Source: Phlebiopsis flavidoalba
Taxonomy: Eukaryota; Basidiomycota; Agaricomycetes; Polyporales; Phanerochaetaceae
Reading direction: 5' to 3'
Length of the DNA stretch: 64,000 bases
Assembly (NCBI GenBank): GCA_035772785.1
Contig: JAOCPU010000001.1
Location: 992,001-1,056,000, forward strand
The notes beneath the pieces are model-generated. The model saw only the letters and a program-made list of their open reading frames with translations. It ran no database searches and was not told the origin of the DNA. This document shows positions 22,400 through 33,999 of the stretch, piece by piece; position 1 is the first letter of the stretch, and each line of letters begins with the position of its first letter. The translations under genes and the position numbers were made by a program.

Positions 22400-24834
22400 A
22401 AACGGGCTTATGTAATCTGTCACAAGACGCGCTTGATTCGTCACAGTGGTGAACGAGAGTTCTCGTTAGTACAGCAGCATGCGTTGAGCGTGGAGAGTAG
22501 CAAAATTGTATTGGGTTAATATTGGTTACCTCATTGCATATTACGCATGGTAAGAGCGAAGGCAGCGACATATGATTATTACTTACTAGCAGTGAAACTA
22601 GAACCTTGGAAAGTGCAGTGGCGGATAAGCACCTTAGCCCTTCTCCCCAGTCTCGACACCAAACCTTTTTCCAACTTCCGCCATTCTTCAGGTCTGCATC
22701 CAAAAGTATTTCCAGACACTCGGGACCCACGAACCCATTAGGGCCACCAACTTGGGACACTGACCATTCTCAGACACGACAGTGTCCTGTGCGCACAGAC
22801 CGAACCGAGTTTGGCCTCTCAGTTTGATGAAAGGTGCGCCGACAGCCGATAGATAGGAAAACGCATAATTTATCCGCAGCGTTGTTGCTGAAGAGGCCGC
22901 CGTCGTTGGGGCGAAAGATTTGAACATCCAAAGCCCTGAGTTGCCAGAAAACCGGTCCCGAAACTTGAGGGTGCACCGGAATTATGGATGATAATCATAT
23001 CGTACTAGACGAAGCGCGACTCGCGCACGGTGTTAGCGTTTGGTTATCCACTGTGCCTGAAATAGAGTAGACAAGTGAGCTCACATAGACAAAACAATGT
23101 CTGAGAGACAACACCAACCTCCACTAACAATAACACCTCGACACGGTGCCGGCACACTTTTCCCATTACCTGTAGCACGAGCGCCGTCGATCAACACTAA
23201 CCGATCCCAAAGCTACCAATGTCTCTGCTTGGTAAAAAAGGGGGTGAAAAAAGCCCTCGAGTAAGCCCAGAAGAGCGCTTGTGCCGCCAGGCTAGAGAGT
23301 ATAGGAAGAACGAGGACGTTTTTTTGGCGTTTTGTCGGATGATAGCGGTAGTCAGGAGGGTCAGTGGGCTGGAGTCACGAAGAAGAGAGTTGCAGATGGA
23401 ATTGGCGGGCTATATTCTTCTACAGACCGAAGGTCTTTTAAATCTCGCGAAGAGTCTGTGTAAGTCTTAACGTGAGTACTCCCACCAGGAAGAATTGATG
23501 GGTGTACTAACCGCCTTCTGTGCCTACTAGCTTAGTACTGGGGAAGGTGGCAAAGTTGGCACCCTCATTGATCGCAGTGTACGCGATCGCGCGACCGGTA
23601 TGCGGTAATAAAAGTACACAGAACCATGTGTAATGTGCTGAGACAATGGTGTCAAGAGACGAAAGTGGACCAGAGCTTGGCATTAGACTTCGAATCGGGC
23701 GGCGACACCAGCAGTGATGCTCTCATGAGTGAAATTGTGCTCCTCGAAACTTGCTCCAGACGGAGTCCGGTAGAAGGATACGTGTGAAGACCTGTAGCGG
23801 ATTAACTTTGTACCCGGTAAGCGGCTTCTCGTATACTGTAAAGATGCCTAAAATATACCTGTTGTTGTAGGCGCTGGGGGGTCTATCTTCGAACCTTGAC
23901 GTTCCAGCTCTTCGAAATTAATGATACGAGTTTGCTTTAGTGAATCGAGACAGGGGGTGGTCTTCCCGTGCCGCTTGTCGTTTCCCCGACAACAACAACA
24001 GTATGGTGGGAGCTCTCGTTGCTTTGCTATCGTAGATAAGTTCAAGGAGTTGAGGGATGGAATTCGGCCTCTGTATGATAGCCGACGTAGGATGAGTGAG
24101 AACTAAACGCCGACGGAGGATGAACTCTCATAGGTTTCAAAGCCGCGAATTGCGCGCGCCGAAAGGAGTAACTAAGACATAGAAGTCAAATGTGAACGAT
24201 GGAATCGAATGGGAAGCTAGAGCTAGATCCGCTATGACGAACTCTGGAACGATTGTGTCAACTCATGCCGGGTTCATGGCACGGTCATGGTTCTCACCTA
24301 GACCATCGTTCAGAAGTAAGAGGACGTTGGAGTCTTCGGGCACCAGTCCGGCCACCCTGACCAGACCTGTACCGAGCGCAGAGACGCGTCGCCTTAGTTC
24401 GGGGTTTGTGAGCTTTTCAGCCGGACACATCAGGAATTAATAAACAGAGCAGTGTAGGTACGCGTAAGCTCACTTTTGTTTTCCATAGTGTTCGTGGCGT
24501 GTCAAAATCAGGTTTGACGAGGTCTAGCAAGAGATGCTGATCCTTTCCAGGGCCTCACTTGGAACTACCATCACATCGTCCCAGACTACTGAAATGCTCA
24601 AAACGAATTAACACACTAACCCGCTGCGTCCCATCATCCCTGTGCCATAATTCCTGAATACCGCACTCTCGCCTGGTATGCCTTACGCGGGCAGCATCGC
24701 TCTGCCTTCCCAAAAGAATGGGGGTGGACCAAAGACTGGGGCTTGTAGAGATTGTGAAGCAGGAAGAGTCCAGCAGCGACCAAGCCAAGGATTATAGTCA
24801 AATCGTCGGTGACGAAGTAATTTGACAACGCCAT
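22400..24834 (-). CDS. Acyl-CoA synthetase-like AMP-binding membrane protein (frame-broken)
   Basis: ANL-superfamily enzyme, probably activating long-chain fatty acids with ATP and CoA at a membrane. The minus-strand start at 24834 (MALSNYFVTDDL) runs into an N-terminal membrane segment IILGLVAAGLFLLHNLYKP (about 24800-24745), then SLVHPILLGRQSDAARVRHT. Further blocks in family order: QHLLLDLVKPDFDTPRTLW (about 24545-24490), VPEDSNVLLLLNDGL (about 24345-24300), VIADLALASHSIPSFT (about 24235-24195), FEELERQGSKIDPPAP (about 23918-23872), the P-loop region FYRTPSG...NFTHESITAGV (about 23780-23710), TGRAIAYTAINEGANFATFP (about 23605-23545), GPVFWQLRALDVQIFRPND (about 22962-22900). The usual SGTTG motif reads TPSG. 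The 3' end is uncertain. A distance of 292 bp separates it from the divergent SPT16 start. Confidence 0.65.
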
Positions 24835-25126
24835 GGCGTTTCGAGATTTGAACAATTAGGCTCGTGAATGTGCACAACCATTTGAAACGCGTCAATGCCA
24901 GGGGAGAGTATTCAAGGAGAGGGTAAGATTGGTGGGACCAAGTTCGCGCGCGCGAGACTCGAGTCCATGGATGCCAATGACAGACGCGGGGATGCCGTGG
25001 GTCGATGCCGGGCCATCATAGCCTTAACCCTACGTTATGCTTCACGTGAGATGCGCGTTCAATTGGCGCGTAGCACGCTGAGCCCGCAGGCTCCTTCCAC
25101 CACCATCCTCTCCGGTTTCTCTTCAC
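24835..25126. promoter_or_regulatory. Bidirectional promoter between the acyl-CoA synthetase-like gene and SPT16
   Basis: The 292 bp between the two divergent start codons must serve both genes. It holds ACGCGT at 24887-24892, identical to the fungal MCB cell-cycle box, a TTGGCGCG sequence near 25064-25071 that resembles an E2F/SBF-like site, and an inverted CCAAT near 24927. Motif identity is seen; regulation of SPT16 through the cell cycle is an inference. Such short motifs also occur by chance. Confidence 0.4.
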
Positions 25127-28100
25127 ATGTCGGCGCAAAACACGGTCCAGCTGAACTCAGGTCAGTTCAGCGCGCGTCTTCGGTCCGTTTTTGGAGTCTT
25201 GGGACCGTAAGCCAGCCATTGTCATCCTGGTACCAAGGCCCTTTTGCTCACTATTGTACATGTCCACCTAACAGAACGCGGGCAAAAACGATGATTTTGG
25301 CTCGATAGCCGACGCCGACGCCCTCCTATTACTTGCCGGAGATCCAGCTGGTGAAGAAGAGCCTACTAGAAAGGGTACCGCCTTCCAAGTATTGTGACAT
25401 ATCTCGTGATGTTTGCCCAGCTCTTGTATCACCCATTGAGCACTATTACGACTGCTTTATAAAGACCTGGCTCCTTGGCTATGAGTTTCTCGTCGACCCT
25501 TCTTTCTCTTTGAGAAAGGATAGGGTAGTCATTCTTTGCTCTGCTTTCCAAGGGTAATGTACCTACCATGTGTCCTTTGCATTCGCTGACTTGTTACGGG
25601 ACAGCGAGAATTCTCTCCCAAATCCGAGACTCGAACACACCTGTTCCCATCGAGATATTTGCGCAAGCAAAAGCGAAGGAGGCTCCGACCGAGGCAGTCC
25701 CTAATTTCCTACGAGCTTATACTGCTCATGCTCGGGTTGCCACACTCATGAAAGAGTCGCACTCCGGCAAACTCATCGACGAATGGAACAAACTACTATC
25801 AAGCGCTGAAAACGAAGCCCGAACTGGTAGACATGACTCCTGCGGTCGAGCGTCCTTTATGGCAGTGAAAGATGAGGATGAACTCGTAAGTAAGCACCGT
25901 TTCTCCTTCACGGCTGAAATTGAAAGCGCCATAGAAAGCTATCAAGGACAGCGGCCATCATGACTTCGACTCTGCTCGCCCACCATGTCGCCGTCAAACT
26001 AGAGACCATTCTGGACCGAGAGGCCAAGATATCACACGAAGCTTTCGCCGGACAAATCGAGGCAAGACTTGGGTATGGCGAGGGCAACGACGCAAAAGGT
26101 CCCGATATGAGAGTATGGAGCAAAGGTCGAGGACTCAACGACGTACGTTTCTGACGAATTTGCTTCTTTTCGCAGTTTTCTCACTTGTAACAGGTTGACT
26201 GGGGCGTCCACGGAATTTTGCTATTCACCTATCATTCAGTCCCAGTCGACTAGTACCGGCTATGACCTGCGGTTCAGTGCAGAATCAACTGACGACAATA
26301 TGGCTCACAAGGGTGTGCTCTTGGTAGCACTCGGACTACGATACAAAGGCTACTGTGCCAACCTTGGCCGCAGCTTCATAGTGGATCCCAGTAAGGTAGG
26401 ATCTCGTCTTATCGTAGTGTGCTCGCCACATTCATGAAGGTGATTTCAGGAGCAAGAATCCGTATATACCCTTCTACTGTCTCTTCAAGCTGAACTTCTT
26501 CCCCATCATGAAAGACGGCGTCACGGCTCGTGAGGTTTATCAACACTAGCTCTATCGTTCGTAAAAGACAAGAAACCGGACTTGGAGAAGAACTTTGTCA
26601 AGACCATCGGTCACGGCGTAAGTAGCGTGGCGTTTTGTTTTCTTTATCTGAACGTGTCCGGTTAGATGGGGCTTGAGTTCCGAGACTCTACACATTTACT
26701 ATCGCCAAAGAATGCTCGTAAGCTGAAGTCTGGTATGGTATTCAATCTTGCCCTTGGATTCCAAGATTTGGAAGAAGGCGGCAAAAAGTAATCCACTCCC
26801 TGTCTGAGCCGCGTTCATTCTCTTACATGGCTACAGGTATGCACTTCATCTGGTGGACACCGTTCAAGTGACGTCGGACAAAGCCATCTGCTTGACTTCC
26901 GGCGTCAAGTCGGTCAAAGATACAATGTTTCTTCCTTAATTCCCGAGGTAGAAATCGACTCAAAACCAGCGAAGAAAGCTCCCACGACCAAGCTGGCAAA
27001 AAAAACGGCCATCCCTCGCCCACAAAGAACAAGACCGCTGGCGGAAAGGTTCTGCGAAACAAGACGCGAAGCGCCGCCCAGGATAGGAGCTCATACAGTC
27101 AACGGTAGCCAAAATCGCGGAGCACCAGCGTGAGCTGCACCAGCGACTGCAGGCTGAGGGTTTTAGCAAGGTTCTCCGAGGGCGGGAGGAGGTCTTGCAG
27201 GCAAAGAAGGGAAGACATGGAAACGTTTCCAAAGTTTACAAGGGTGAAGCAGGGCTTCCTCGGGAAGTCGAAGGGATGCGTGTAGGCTCAACGTTGATTT
27301 CAACTCCCTATATTCTGACTCACACACCACCCCCTCAGATATTTGTTTGACAAGAAGGCCCAGACGATCATCCTTCCGATGCACGGTTTTGCAGTGCCAT
27401 TCCATATCAACACGATTAAGAATGTGTCTAAGTCCGACGAAGGCGACTTCACATATCTTCGAGTGAATTTCCAGACCCCTGGTCAGCTTGCAGGCAAGAA
27501 AGAGGACACGGTTGGTCGATTGCTTCTGGGACATATTTCCTCACACAATCGAATCAGTGTTAACATTTCTTGCCTTAGCCCTTCGAAGACCCTGACGCCA
27601 CGTTCATTCGCTCTGTCACGTATCGCTCTTTCAGACCAACACCGATTTGACTCGATCTCTAAACAAATCACGGATTTGAAGAAGGAGGTCAATAAACGCG
27701 AGCAGCAGAAAGAAGGAAATGGCGGACGTCATCGAACAAGATATTCTCGCCGAGATCAAAGGCCGCCGACCGATCAAGCTCCCTGAAGTATTTGTGCGCC
27801 CTGCGCTTGGACGGCAAGCGCCTTCCTGGTGAGGTCGAAATCCACCAGAATGGTATTCGATATCAATCACCAATGGGCTCACAAAGAATTGGGTATGTTA
27901 TGGGAATAAGACGTCGCATTTTCTTGCTTAATTGACTTCCTGCAGATATTTTGTTCAGCAATGTCAAACATCTCTTCTTCCAACCGTGCGATCACGAGCT
28001 CCTGGTAATCATACATATCAACCTCAAATCTCCGATCATGATTGGTAAGAAAAAGGCACACGTGAGTACTAAAATTGTATACATGTCATCATCTCATCTC

Positions 28101-29281
28101 ACCTCTTGTACAGGATGTTCAATTCTTCCGTGAGGCGTCAGACGTGCAGTTCGGGTTCGACGAGACCGGGAACCGCAAGAGAAAATATCGCTATGGAGAC
28201 GAAGACGAAATAGAGCTGGAGCAACAGGAACGCAAGCGACGTCAATTACTGAATCGCGAGTTCAGGGAACTTGAATCGCGAGTTCAAGGCGATTCGCCGA
28301 GAAGATCGCTGAAGCAGCTACATCATCAGTAAGTCCGACAATATTTACAGATCTGCCTTTACTGAGTCTCTCAGTCCGGAGACACGCTAGAGGTCGACAT
28401 TCCTTTCCGCGAGCTGTCATTCGAGGGTGTACCCATACGTCAAAACGTCCGCCTGCAGCCAACAACCGAATGTCTCGTACAATTGTCTGACCCTCCGTTC
28501 CTTGTCGTCACTCTTTCTGAGATCGAGATCGCCTCCCTGGAGCGAGTCCAATTCGGGTTGAAGCAGTTTTGACATGGTTCTCATATTTAAGGACTTCACA
28601 AAGAGCCCGTTGCACATCAACTCTATACCGAGTGCACAACTCGACGATGTCAAAAACTGGCTGGAGTGCGTGTTGCCCCATTTACTGTATTGTTTTCCTG
28701 ACAACTTTGACAGCTCCGTCGATATTCCTCTCGCCGAAGGTCCAGTAAACTTGAACTGGAACCCGATCATGAAGACCATCAATGACGATCCCTACGAATT
28801 TTTCCAGCAAGGAGGTTTTGGACGTTCCTGGGAGGCACGGCGGGCGATGAGGTAATGTTTCGTAATTTTCAAATCACCAAATACGCTTAAACAATGAGCA
28901 ACAGAGCGAACCCGAAGACGAGTCGGAGACTGAGTCCGAGTTTGAGGCCGAGCATGATGAGTCGTCGAGCTCGGAAAGCGCTGAAGGCGAGAGCGACTAC
29001 TACGACGGTTCCGATGCAAGCGACGACGAAGGGAGCGACTCTGGCTTTCGACGATGATAGCGATGGCGACGACTGGGACGAGCTCGAGCGTAAGGCGGCG
29101 CTAAATGTGAGCCTGGTTCCTTTGTGTGAAGTCATCATGGTTATTGACAGACATCGTAGCGGATAAGAAGCGTGCGGAGGTTTGGAGGACACGAAATCGG
29201 ACGATTCAGACCGCCCGATAGTCCAAGAAGAAGGCAACCGTCAAGACCAACGGAAAGAGCAAGGGCAAAGGCAAAGCCTGA
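25127..29281 (+). CDS. SPT16: FACT complex subunit Spt16 (frame-broken, intron-rich)
   Basis: Large subunit of the FACT histone chaperone, which loosens and rebuilds nucleosomes for polymerases. The start at 25127 gives [20 protein letters not shown]. The N-terminal aminopeptidase-like domain covers about 25127-26920 ([24 protein letters not shown]...[76 protein letters not shown]). Middle and dimerisation/PH-like parts follow (27340-28800): [80 protein letters not shown]. The acidic tail [20 protein letters not shown] and a KGKGKA end lead to the stop at 29279-29281. About 14 introns of 43-76 nt have GT...AG ends, for example 25230-25274, 25886-25934, 26143-26193, 26396-26449, 26618-26665, 26788-26836, 27282-27338, 27893-27945, 28062-28113, 28329-28374, 28666-28713, 28852-28904 and 29107-29150. 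At least ten frame breaks occur in exons. No alternative assignment is plausible. Confidence 0.95.
25886..25934 (+). other. SPT16: Representative intron in SPT16
   Basis: A 49-nt intron starting GTAAGT and ending CATAG separates the conserved MAVKDEDEL block from the following [10 protein letters not shown] block. Its size is typical of basidiomycete introns and supports the eukaryotic fungal reading of the window. Confidence 0.8.
28249..28289 (+). repeat. Near-tandem 15-nt duplication inside an SPT16 exon
   Basis: TGAATCGCGAGTTCA occurs at 28250-28264 and again at 28272-28286, an offset of 22 bases. The family has only one copy of this coding segment (LLNREF followed by the next helix). The offset is not a multiple of three, so the copy by itself shifts the frame. 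Confidence 0.7.
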
Positions 29282-31145
29282 AGCTGAAGCTGAAGCACTT
29301 GACCTGCACCATGGTGTCTTTCTCATGTCCTACCTTTCTGATCACGTCTAATCTTCCTCCATGTTGTGTAACATATCGCCATCCTTAGTATTGTCGTAGT
29401 ACTCTCTTGTCTTCGAATTTAGTAATGTCTGTCCAGTTTGTGAAGTCTGATGCAGCAAGGCTGCAAGATAGGATCATCCGACAAATAGCATTAATGATGA
29501 GTGTATCGTATCCCGCACGCCCGGGCCAGTATGATCTATGAGGAAACTCTGAGTCGTACAGTATCGCTCGCTCGTTAGGGGCCATATCGATCACAGCTAA
29601 CTACAAATATGTTCGGAAAAACCTGAGCAGGCTTCGACGCTTTGGGGCATTAACAAGTACTATCAGTGTCCTTCCCGACCTATATAACTCTCTTGCCTTG
29701 GAATTCACGGTCGCCACTAACGGTGGCCTCAGGCTCCAGACGTCCACACCAGTCCGACCCACAACTCATTATTCACCGCGAGGATTATCATCTCATCCTC
29801 GGATATCTTTTCGAAGGTAATCGGTTCATCGCACTCATAACCCGCTTGCATCACTAGTAGCTTGTATACGCGTAGCCTGAGTCGCCATACGAGGCCGTGC
29901 CCGTATTTGTAGGTCTCGTACTGACATCACGATCTTAGTGTACGTACTACGATAGTTTCAGGAATATGACTCACCGTTCGCCCCATGTTGAGCAGAATCC
30001 CACAAAGGGTCAACGTATTCATCTTTCAGTGGAATGGCCCCCACATGGTTGTAACGAGCTCTTTCTGGTCGGGGTATGTGATTTGAGGACGCATTCCATA
30101 TAATTCGGGAAGAATCGGGCGTTAGTTCATATGGATACCATCTTGCATGTCCTGAGTCTTACAGGTAAGCATTGTGATCAGAGAAACAGCTATTAGGCCT
30201 ACTCTCAGCGGATGCACAGCGGAAGCATAGGGGGCGATGTAGTGTGTGTCGATGGTGTTTTGACGTGTTGAAGACGGGGAGATACTCGGCTCAGGTGAGT
30301 AGATGGAGTAAAGATCATCCTCATGTCTCCCGAGTGGGCTCAGAGAGGTGAGGACTCTCCGTGCCCATCCATTGGGTATCTGAGCTCCACGATTGATGGT
30401 ACTGATCGGAATATATCGCCCAAACCAGGCTGCAGAATGGCCGAGTCAAGAGGGAGTTTGCTCTGTATAGCCGACGAAGGGTCTATTATGGCTATTACGC
30501 GTTTGGCTATAGCAGTAAATCGGGGCAGCCGGATAAGAAATAGGCGCAGATCCTTGCGAAGTGGGTTGGGGGTTGGAGGGAGCTAACGCAATTTTGCTGA
30601 TGCGTTCTGCGTGGTGGTGGATATCTGAGCGAGTACACATGTCGTCGGTAATGGGTGCTGAAGTACCTGTGGCCCTCATGTTATGGATGTGGAGCGTCGT
30701 GCGCGCCACGAGTTGGATGTTGAGGTGACCATGGATACGTTAGAGGGAGTTGTCTGCGCCACAAACATACGAGAATATCGTATCGACCAGAGGGAGGGAG
30801 CGTCTTGTAGTGGGCTCATAGTATGCATAGACCAGTTCGTACATCCTCTTGTGCTTGGCCATTGGGGTACTAGACCTATCAGGTAGAGATTGTCAAGCAG
30901 AATGTTGTTTACTCTGAGCTCTGCCGTGCCGCCACTTGGTCCACTGCGCTAATGGGACAATGTTAGGAAACATTTCATAGTGAAAGAAGCTACCAGCGAC
31001 AAACCTGAGCTACATCCTGGAAGAACCTTTCTGTCACCTCAGCACAGCCTGATGCTAAACGACTGCGCTGAGGGGCTTCCCACGTCTCGTATTATTCTTG
31101 GTGTTGTGTGCGTACTTCTGCTTCGTGTGTGGGCGGTTCCCAGTG
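29282..31145. other. No gene recognised downstream of SPT16
   Basis: The first part is the 3' flank of SPT16. From about 30300 the minus strand has a Ser/Pro-rich frame (30446-30709, containing LAPSNPQPTSQGSAPISYPA) that may belong to the unassigned minus-strand gene region that follows. No family motif is visible. Confidence 0.3.
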
Positions 31146-31149
31146 AGCT

Positions 31150-31623
31150 CTAAGCACTGTTGGGTGTATCGATAAGGTCCCCGATGCCTCGCGACACAGT
31201 TGGCGTACATACATTGATGCTGAATGTATTCTTTGGTACACTTCCATCACAAATCGGGTCGGATGCTTCCAAGGGGCGCTCTCCTGGGCCGCCCCATGCA
31301 GTTATGCCTCGTCGATCACCGCCACGCAAAACGTCACGAATGTTTATTCCAACAGCGCCGTTGGTAAACAATGCGAAGGGTCGGCGTGCGGGCACCGTCG
31401 TAGGTTCTGTCGTAATGTCCATGCAGTCATCACCCCTGGGTAGGACCCGCATCCCTGGCATTAAGGAGACGGAAAGCTGGTGTGAGCAGAATGAATTAGT
31501 GCGACACAGTGCCAAAGTGCAACACTTGCCGAAGGAGTAACCGCCTGAGTACAGCCTTGAGGAACGAACACCGAGCGGTTCGATGGGACAGTATACATGA
31601 TGAAATCTTGAGCAAGGATTCAC
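31150..31623 (-). CDS. Unidentified open frame of 157 codons
   Basis: One of the longer uninterrupted frames in the window. It reads GMRVLPRGDDCMDITTEPTT, then RRPFALFTNGAVGINIRDV and DPICDGSVPKNTFSINV. The amino-acid mix is protein-like, with no membrane segment or coiled coil. I do not recognise a family. It may be an exon of the same minus-strand gene region as 33.1-33.8 kb, or chance. Confidence 0.25.
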   Translation of the reverse strand: MNPCSRFHHVYCPIEPLGVRSSRLYSGGYSFGKCCTLALCRTNSFCSHQLSVSLMPGMRVLPRGDDCMDITTEPTTVPARRPFALFTNGAVGINIRDVLRGGDRRGITAWGGPGERPLEASDPICDGSVPKNTFSINVCTPTVSRGIGDLIDTPNSA

Positions 31624-33150
31624 GGATGGGAGGGTGCACTGGCTGCAAAGATGGGGCAGTCGTTCCTGTATTTAAGGTCTTCCGTGGAAATGCATAACCG
31701 ATATCTAGACCAGGATAGGACGCGTTGGTAGGCCTGGATAGCCAGTGACTTTCTGGATGCCTTACGGAACGCACCATACAGCGCGCCAGCCGTCGTAGCG
31801 TGTTGTTTTGAAGCGTTATGGAATATCCTGGCGTGGATAGACAACCAAACCTTTGCTCTTTGCGGCGAGGATAGCTATTCGATCGCCCATCTTGGATAGT
31901 CGACCACCAATCAGCTGTCCCAGACGACGGGGCAACACAAGACAGTTTGGGAAGGCACAGATATCAGTGCACATTTGGTGTGCCCTGGTAGGCTTCTCGG
32001 ACAACGGAGTCAACTATCGACTGTTTTCCTGTGCGGGAGTGAGTCACGTGCCAGCTACCACAGGCGCGAATGGGCTGACCTGCATGACTTCGCAACTTGC
32101 TTCCGCTGAAGTCTGATCAGAGGCAGTTCATTACGTCCGTGTAGGAGGCTCTCTTCGATGGGGATCTTGTGTTGGGGTGGTCGGGATAGCACAGCAGCAG
32201 AGGGCTAGGGTTTACGCTGTCTCACGAGGGGCCGTCTGGGATATCCCCTGCAAGATCGCGTCTATCCTGTGGTTTAGCGCTATAAGACAGGGTGCACGGA
32301 GGGAATGTGGTGGGGAGGTGGTGGGATAGCACAAGTCGTGCGGATAGTTCAGGCCACAAAGAGAACAGATATGCCCCAAGTACACTGGCGGCATCGCCCC
32401 GGGCATTATTACCACGCTTGTCTATCCCAGTCTACATACAGCGTTAGAAGGAGATCGGATGCTCGTGTATTCTCACTCACCACAAGATTCTGACACGTGC
32501 TGCCAGTGGTCGCTAGACCAGGGGTGTGTGCGTCCAAGTTTCAACGCCGTGGCAAACGTTACGGCCACTTCTGTAAACTGTGTAGAACCACACGTTTTTG
32601 GTCATGAAACTGTCGGAAAAATCACTTCTTATATACAAAACGTAGCTGATTTTTGACAAGATATCAGCCAGTTGTGCACAAAGCGATACGGTGATGCATA
32701 GAGGAGGAAATTGAACATTTGAACACCAGACACCAAATCAGGCAAAGCGCGCTGATGCGCCTTGATACGTCCGCATCAACTCCGCACTCGGCTGGCGTTC
32801 GTCATCGACATCCTCAGACTCCAGCTCGATGACATTGGGACTTGTGACACAAGTATACACTCTGAAAATCGCCACATATCGATTGCAAGTTTTCGACGTA
32901 GCATATAGACAGAGAAAACTGGATGCGTCATGACACAGTACGCTGCGGTTGGCGATCAACGCTATCAATAGCGAGACTGGTCTAGGTGTCGTCTCAAAAT
33001 TGGCCAGCTATTGTAAAGCTCGATGCCTCCCACTGATAGGGTTGGTAGGCATCGAGGGAGAAGGTTTCATAACCTTCGCCGGTAAGAGAAGATGGAGTGG
33101 GAACGGAAGCGGGGGGAAGGATACCCAGGACAATCTGGTAGGACGCCACG

Positions 33151-33771
33151 CTAAACCCGTCTCAGCCCCAGCAGATAGAGCTGGTCGAGAGTCAAGTTTC
33201 CTGCGCCGAATCTGTAGTACTGCTCAGAGAGCTCATTTGACGCTCCTCCTGTGGAAGATCTGCGCATTAGAAGACCCCGCTTTGGCTGGCCTGTTGGGCG
33301 CACCTTCCGGATGAAGCCGTCGACAACTTGAGCCACCTGCCGGACAATTTTGCCTCGTGCGATCGGGCAGCGGACGCCACGTCGAATAAATTGCGCATTC
33401 ATTTGTTTTGCATACACCTCGTGGCCGTCAACCTTGGTGACAAAAGGGTGTTAGGAAATGGCTTCAAGTAATGAAAGACCCACCAACAGTCTGTAGGTGA
33501 TTTTGGTCCTCTCTTCTAGGAAAATGGGCTCAAATCTCCCGTCTAGATCATCTAAGCCATGTGAAATCGAGGCTCTGGACAAGTTGACCCCCATCACGCC
33601 TCCACAGCTGAAGTCCCAGTACGCATCTGTGAGCTGTCGTAGAACTGGGCTCCTCTGGGGAGGCACGCCTCGTTGGTGATACATTGGTAGGGGATATAGT
33701 CCACTCATTGCAGCTCGTCGTGGGACACTACGGCTGAGAGACGTGTGGGGATGGTGATGGGCTCGTGGCAT
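33151..33771 (-). CDS. Uncharacterised fungal protein, possible DUF6741-like
   Basis: Two adjoining minus-strand frames read as one protein. The N-terminal part (about 33771-33650) is Ser/Pro/Arg-rich (GLYPLPMYHQRGVPPQRSP). Then follow GGVMGVNLSRASISHGLDDL, FEPIFLEERTKITYRLL and VDGHEVYAKQMNAQF, PIARGKIVRQVAQVVDGFIR and, after a frame change, GAGNLTLDQLYLLGLRRV (about 33220-33165). The layout (disordered N-terminus, then a compact domain with a short aromatic/His-containing turn and a long amphipathic helix) recalls an uncharacterised family common in agaricomycetes, but I name it only tentatively. Function unknown. At least two frame breaks. Confidence 0.4.
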
Positions 33772-33867
33772 TAACGAGAGAGATGGATGGCCGCTCTCTT
33801 ATGTAGGAACTTTCCGCCTCCCACGCCTGCGCCGATGAGCGCGGTCGAACGACGGCTTATTGTGTAA

Positions 33868-33946
33868 AGGGCGCGGCCGAGCCAGGATGGATCTCCAAAG
33901 GGGCCACGAGGCGCAGGGCAAGCCGGCTCGAATCCCCCTAGCCCTG
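33868..33946 (+). tRNA. Possible degenerate tRNA-like sequence (type II, Ser/Leu-like)
   Basis: GGCCGAG at 33875-33881 matches the D-arm start of Ser/Leu tRNAs, GGCTCGAATCC at 33925-33935 matches a T-loop with one change, and AGGGC (33868-33872) can pair with GCCCT (33941-33945) as an acceptor stem. The spacing is right for a long-variable-arm tRNA. Against it: the T-stem pairs only at three of five positions, the anticodon stem (around TCTCCAAA) does not pair, and position 8 is not T. It could be a tRNA with sequence errors, a pseudo-tRNA, or chance. Confidence 0.25.
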
Positions 33947-33999
33947 GTCAGGCGGTCACCCCAACCGTCTCAAACGGGCAGCGCCGTCGGATGCGCGAC

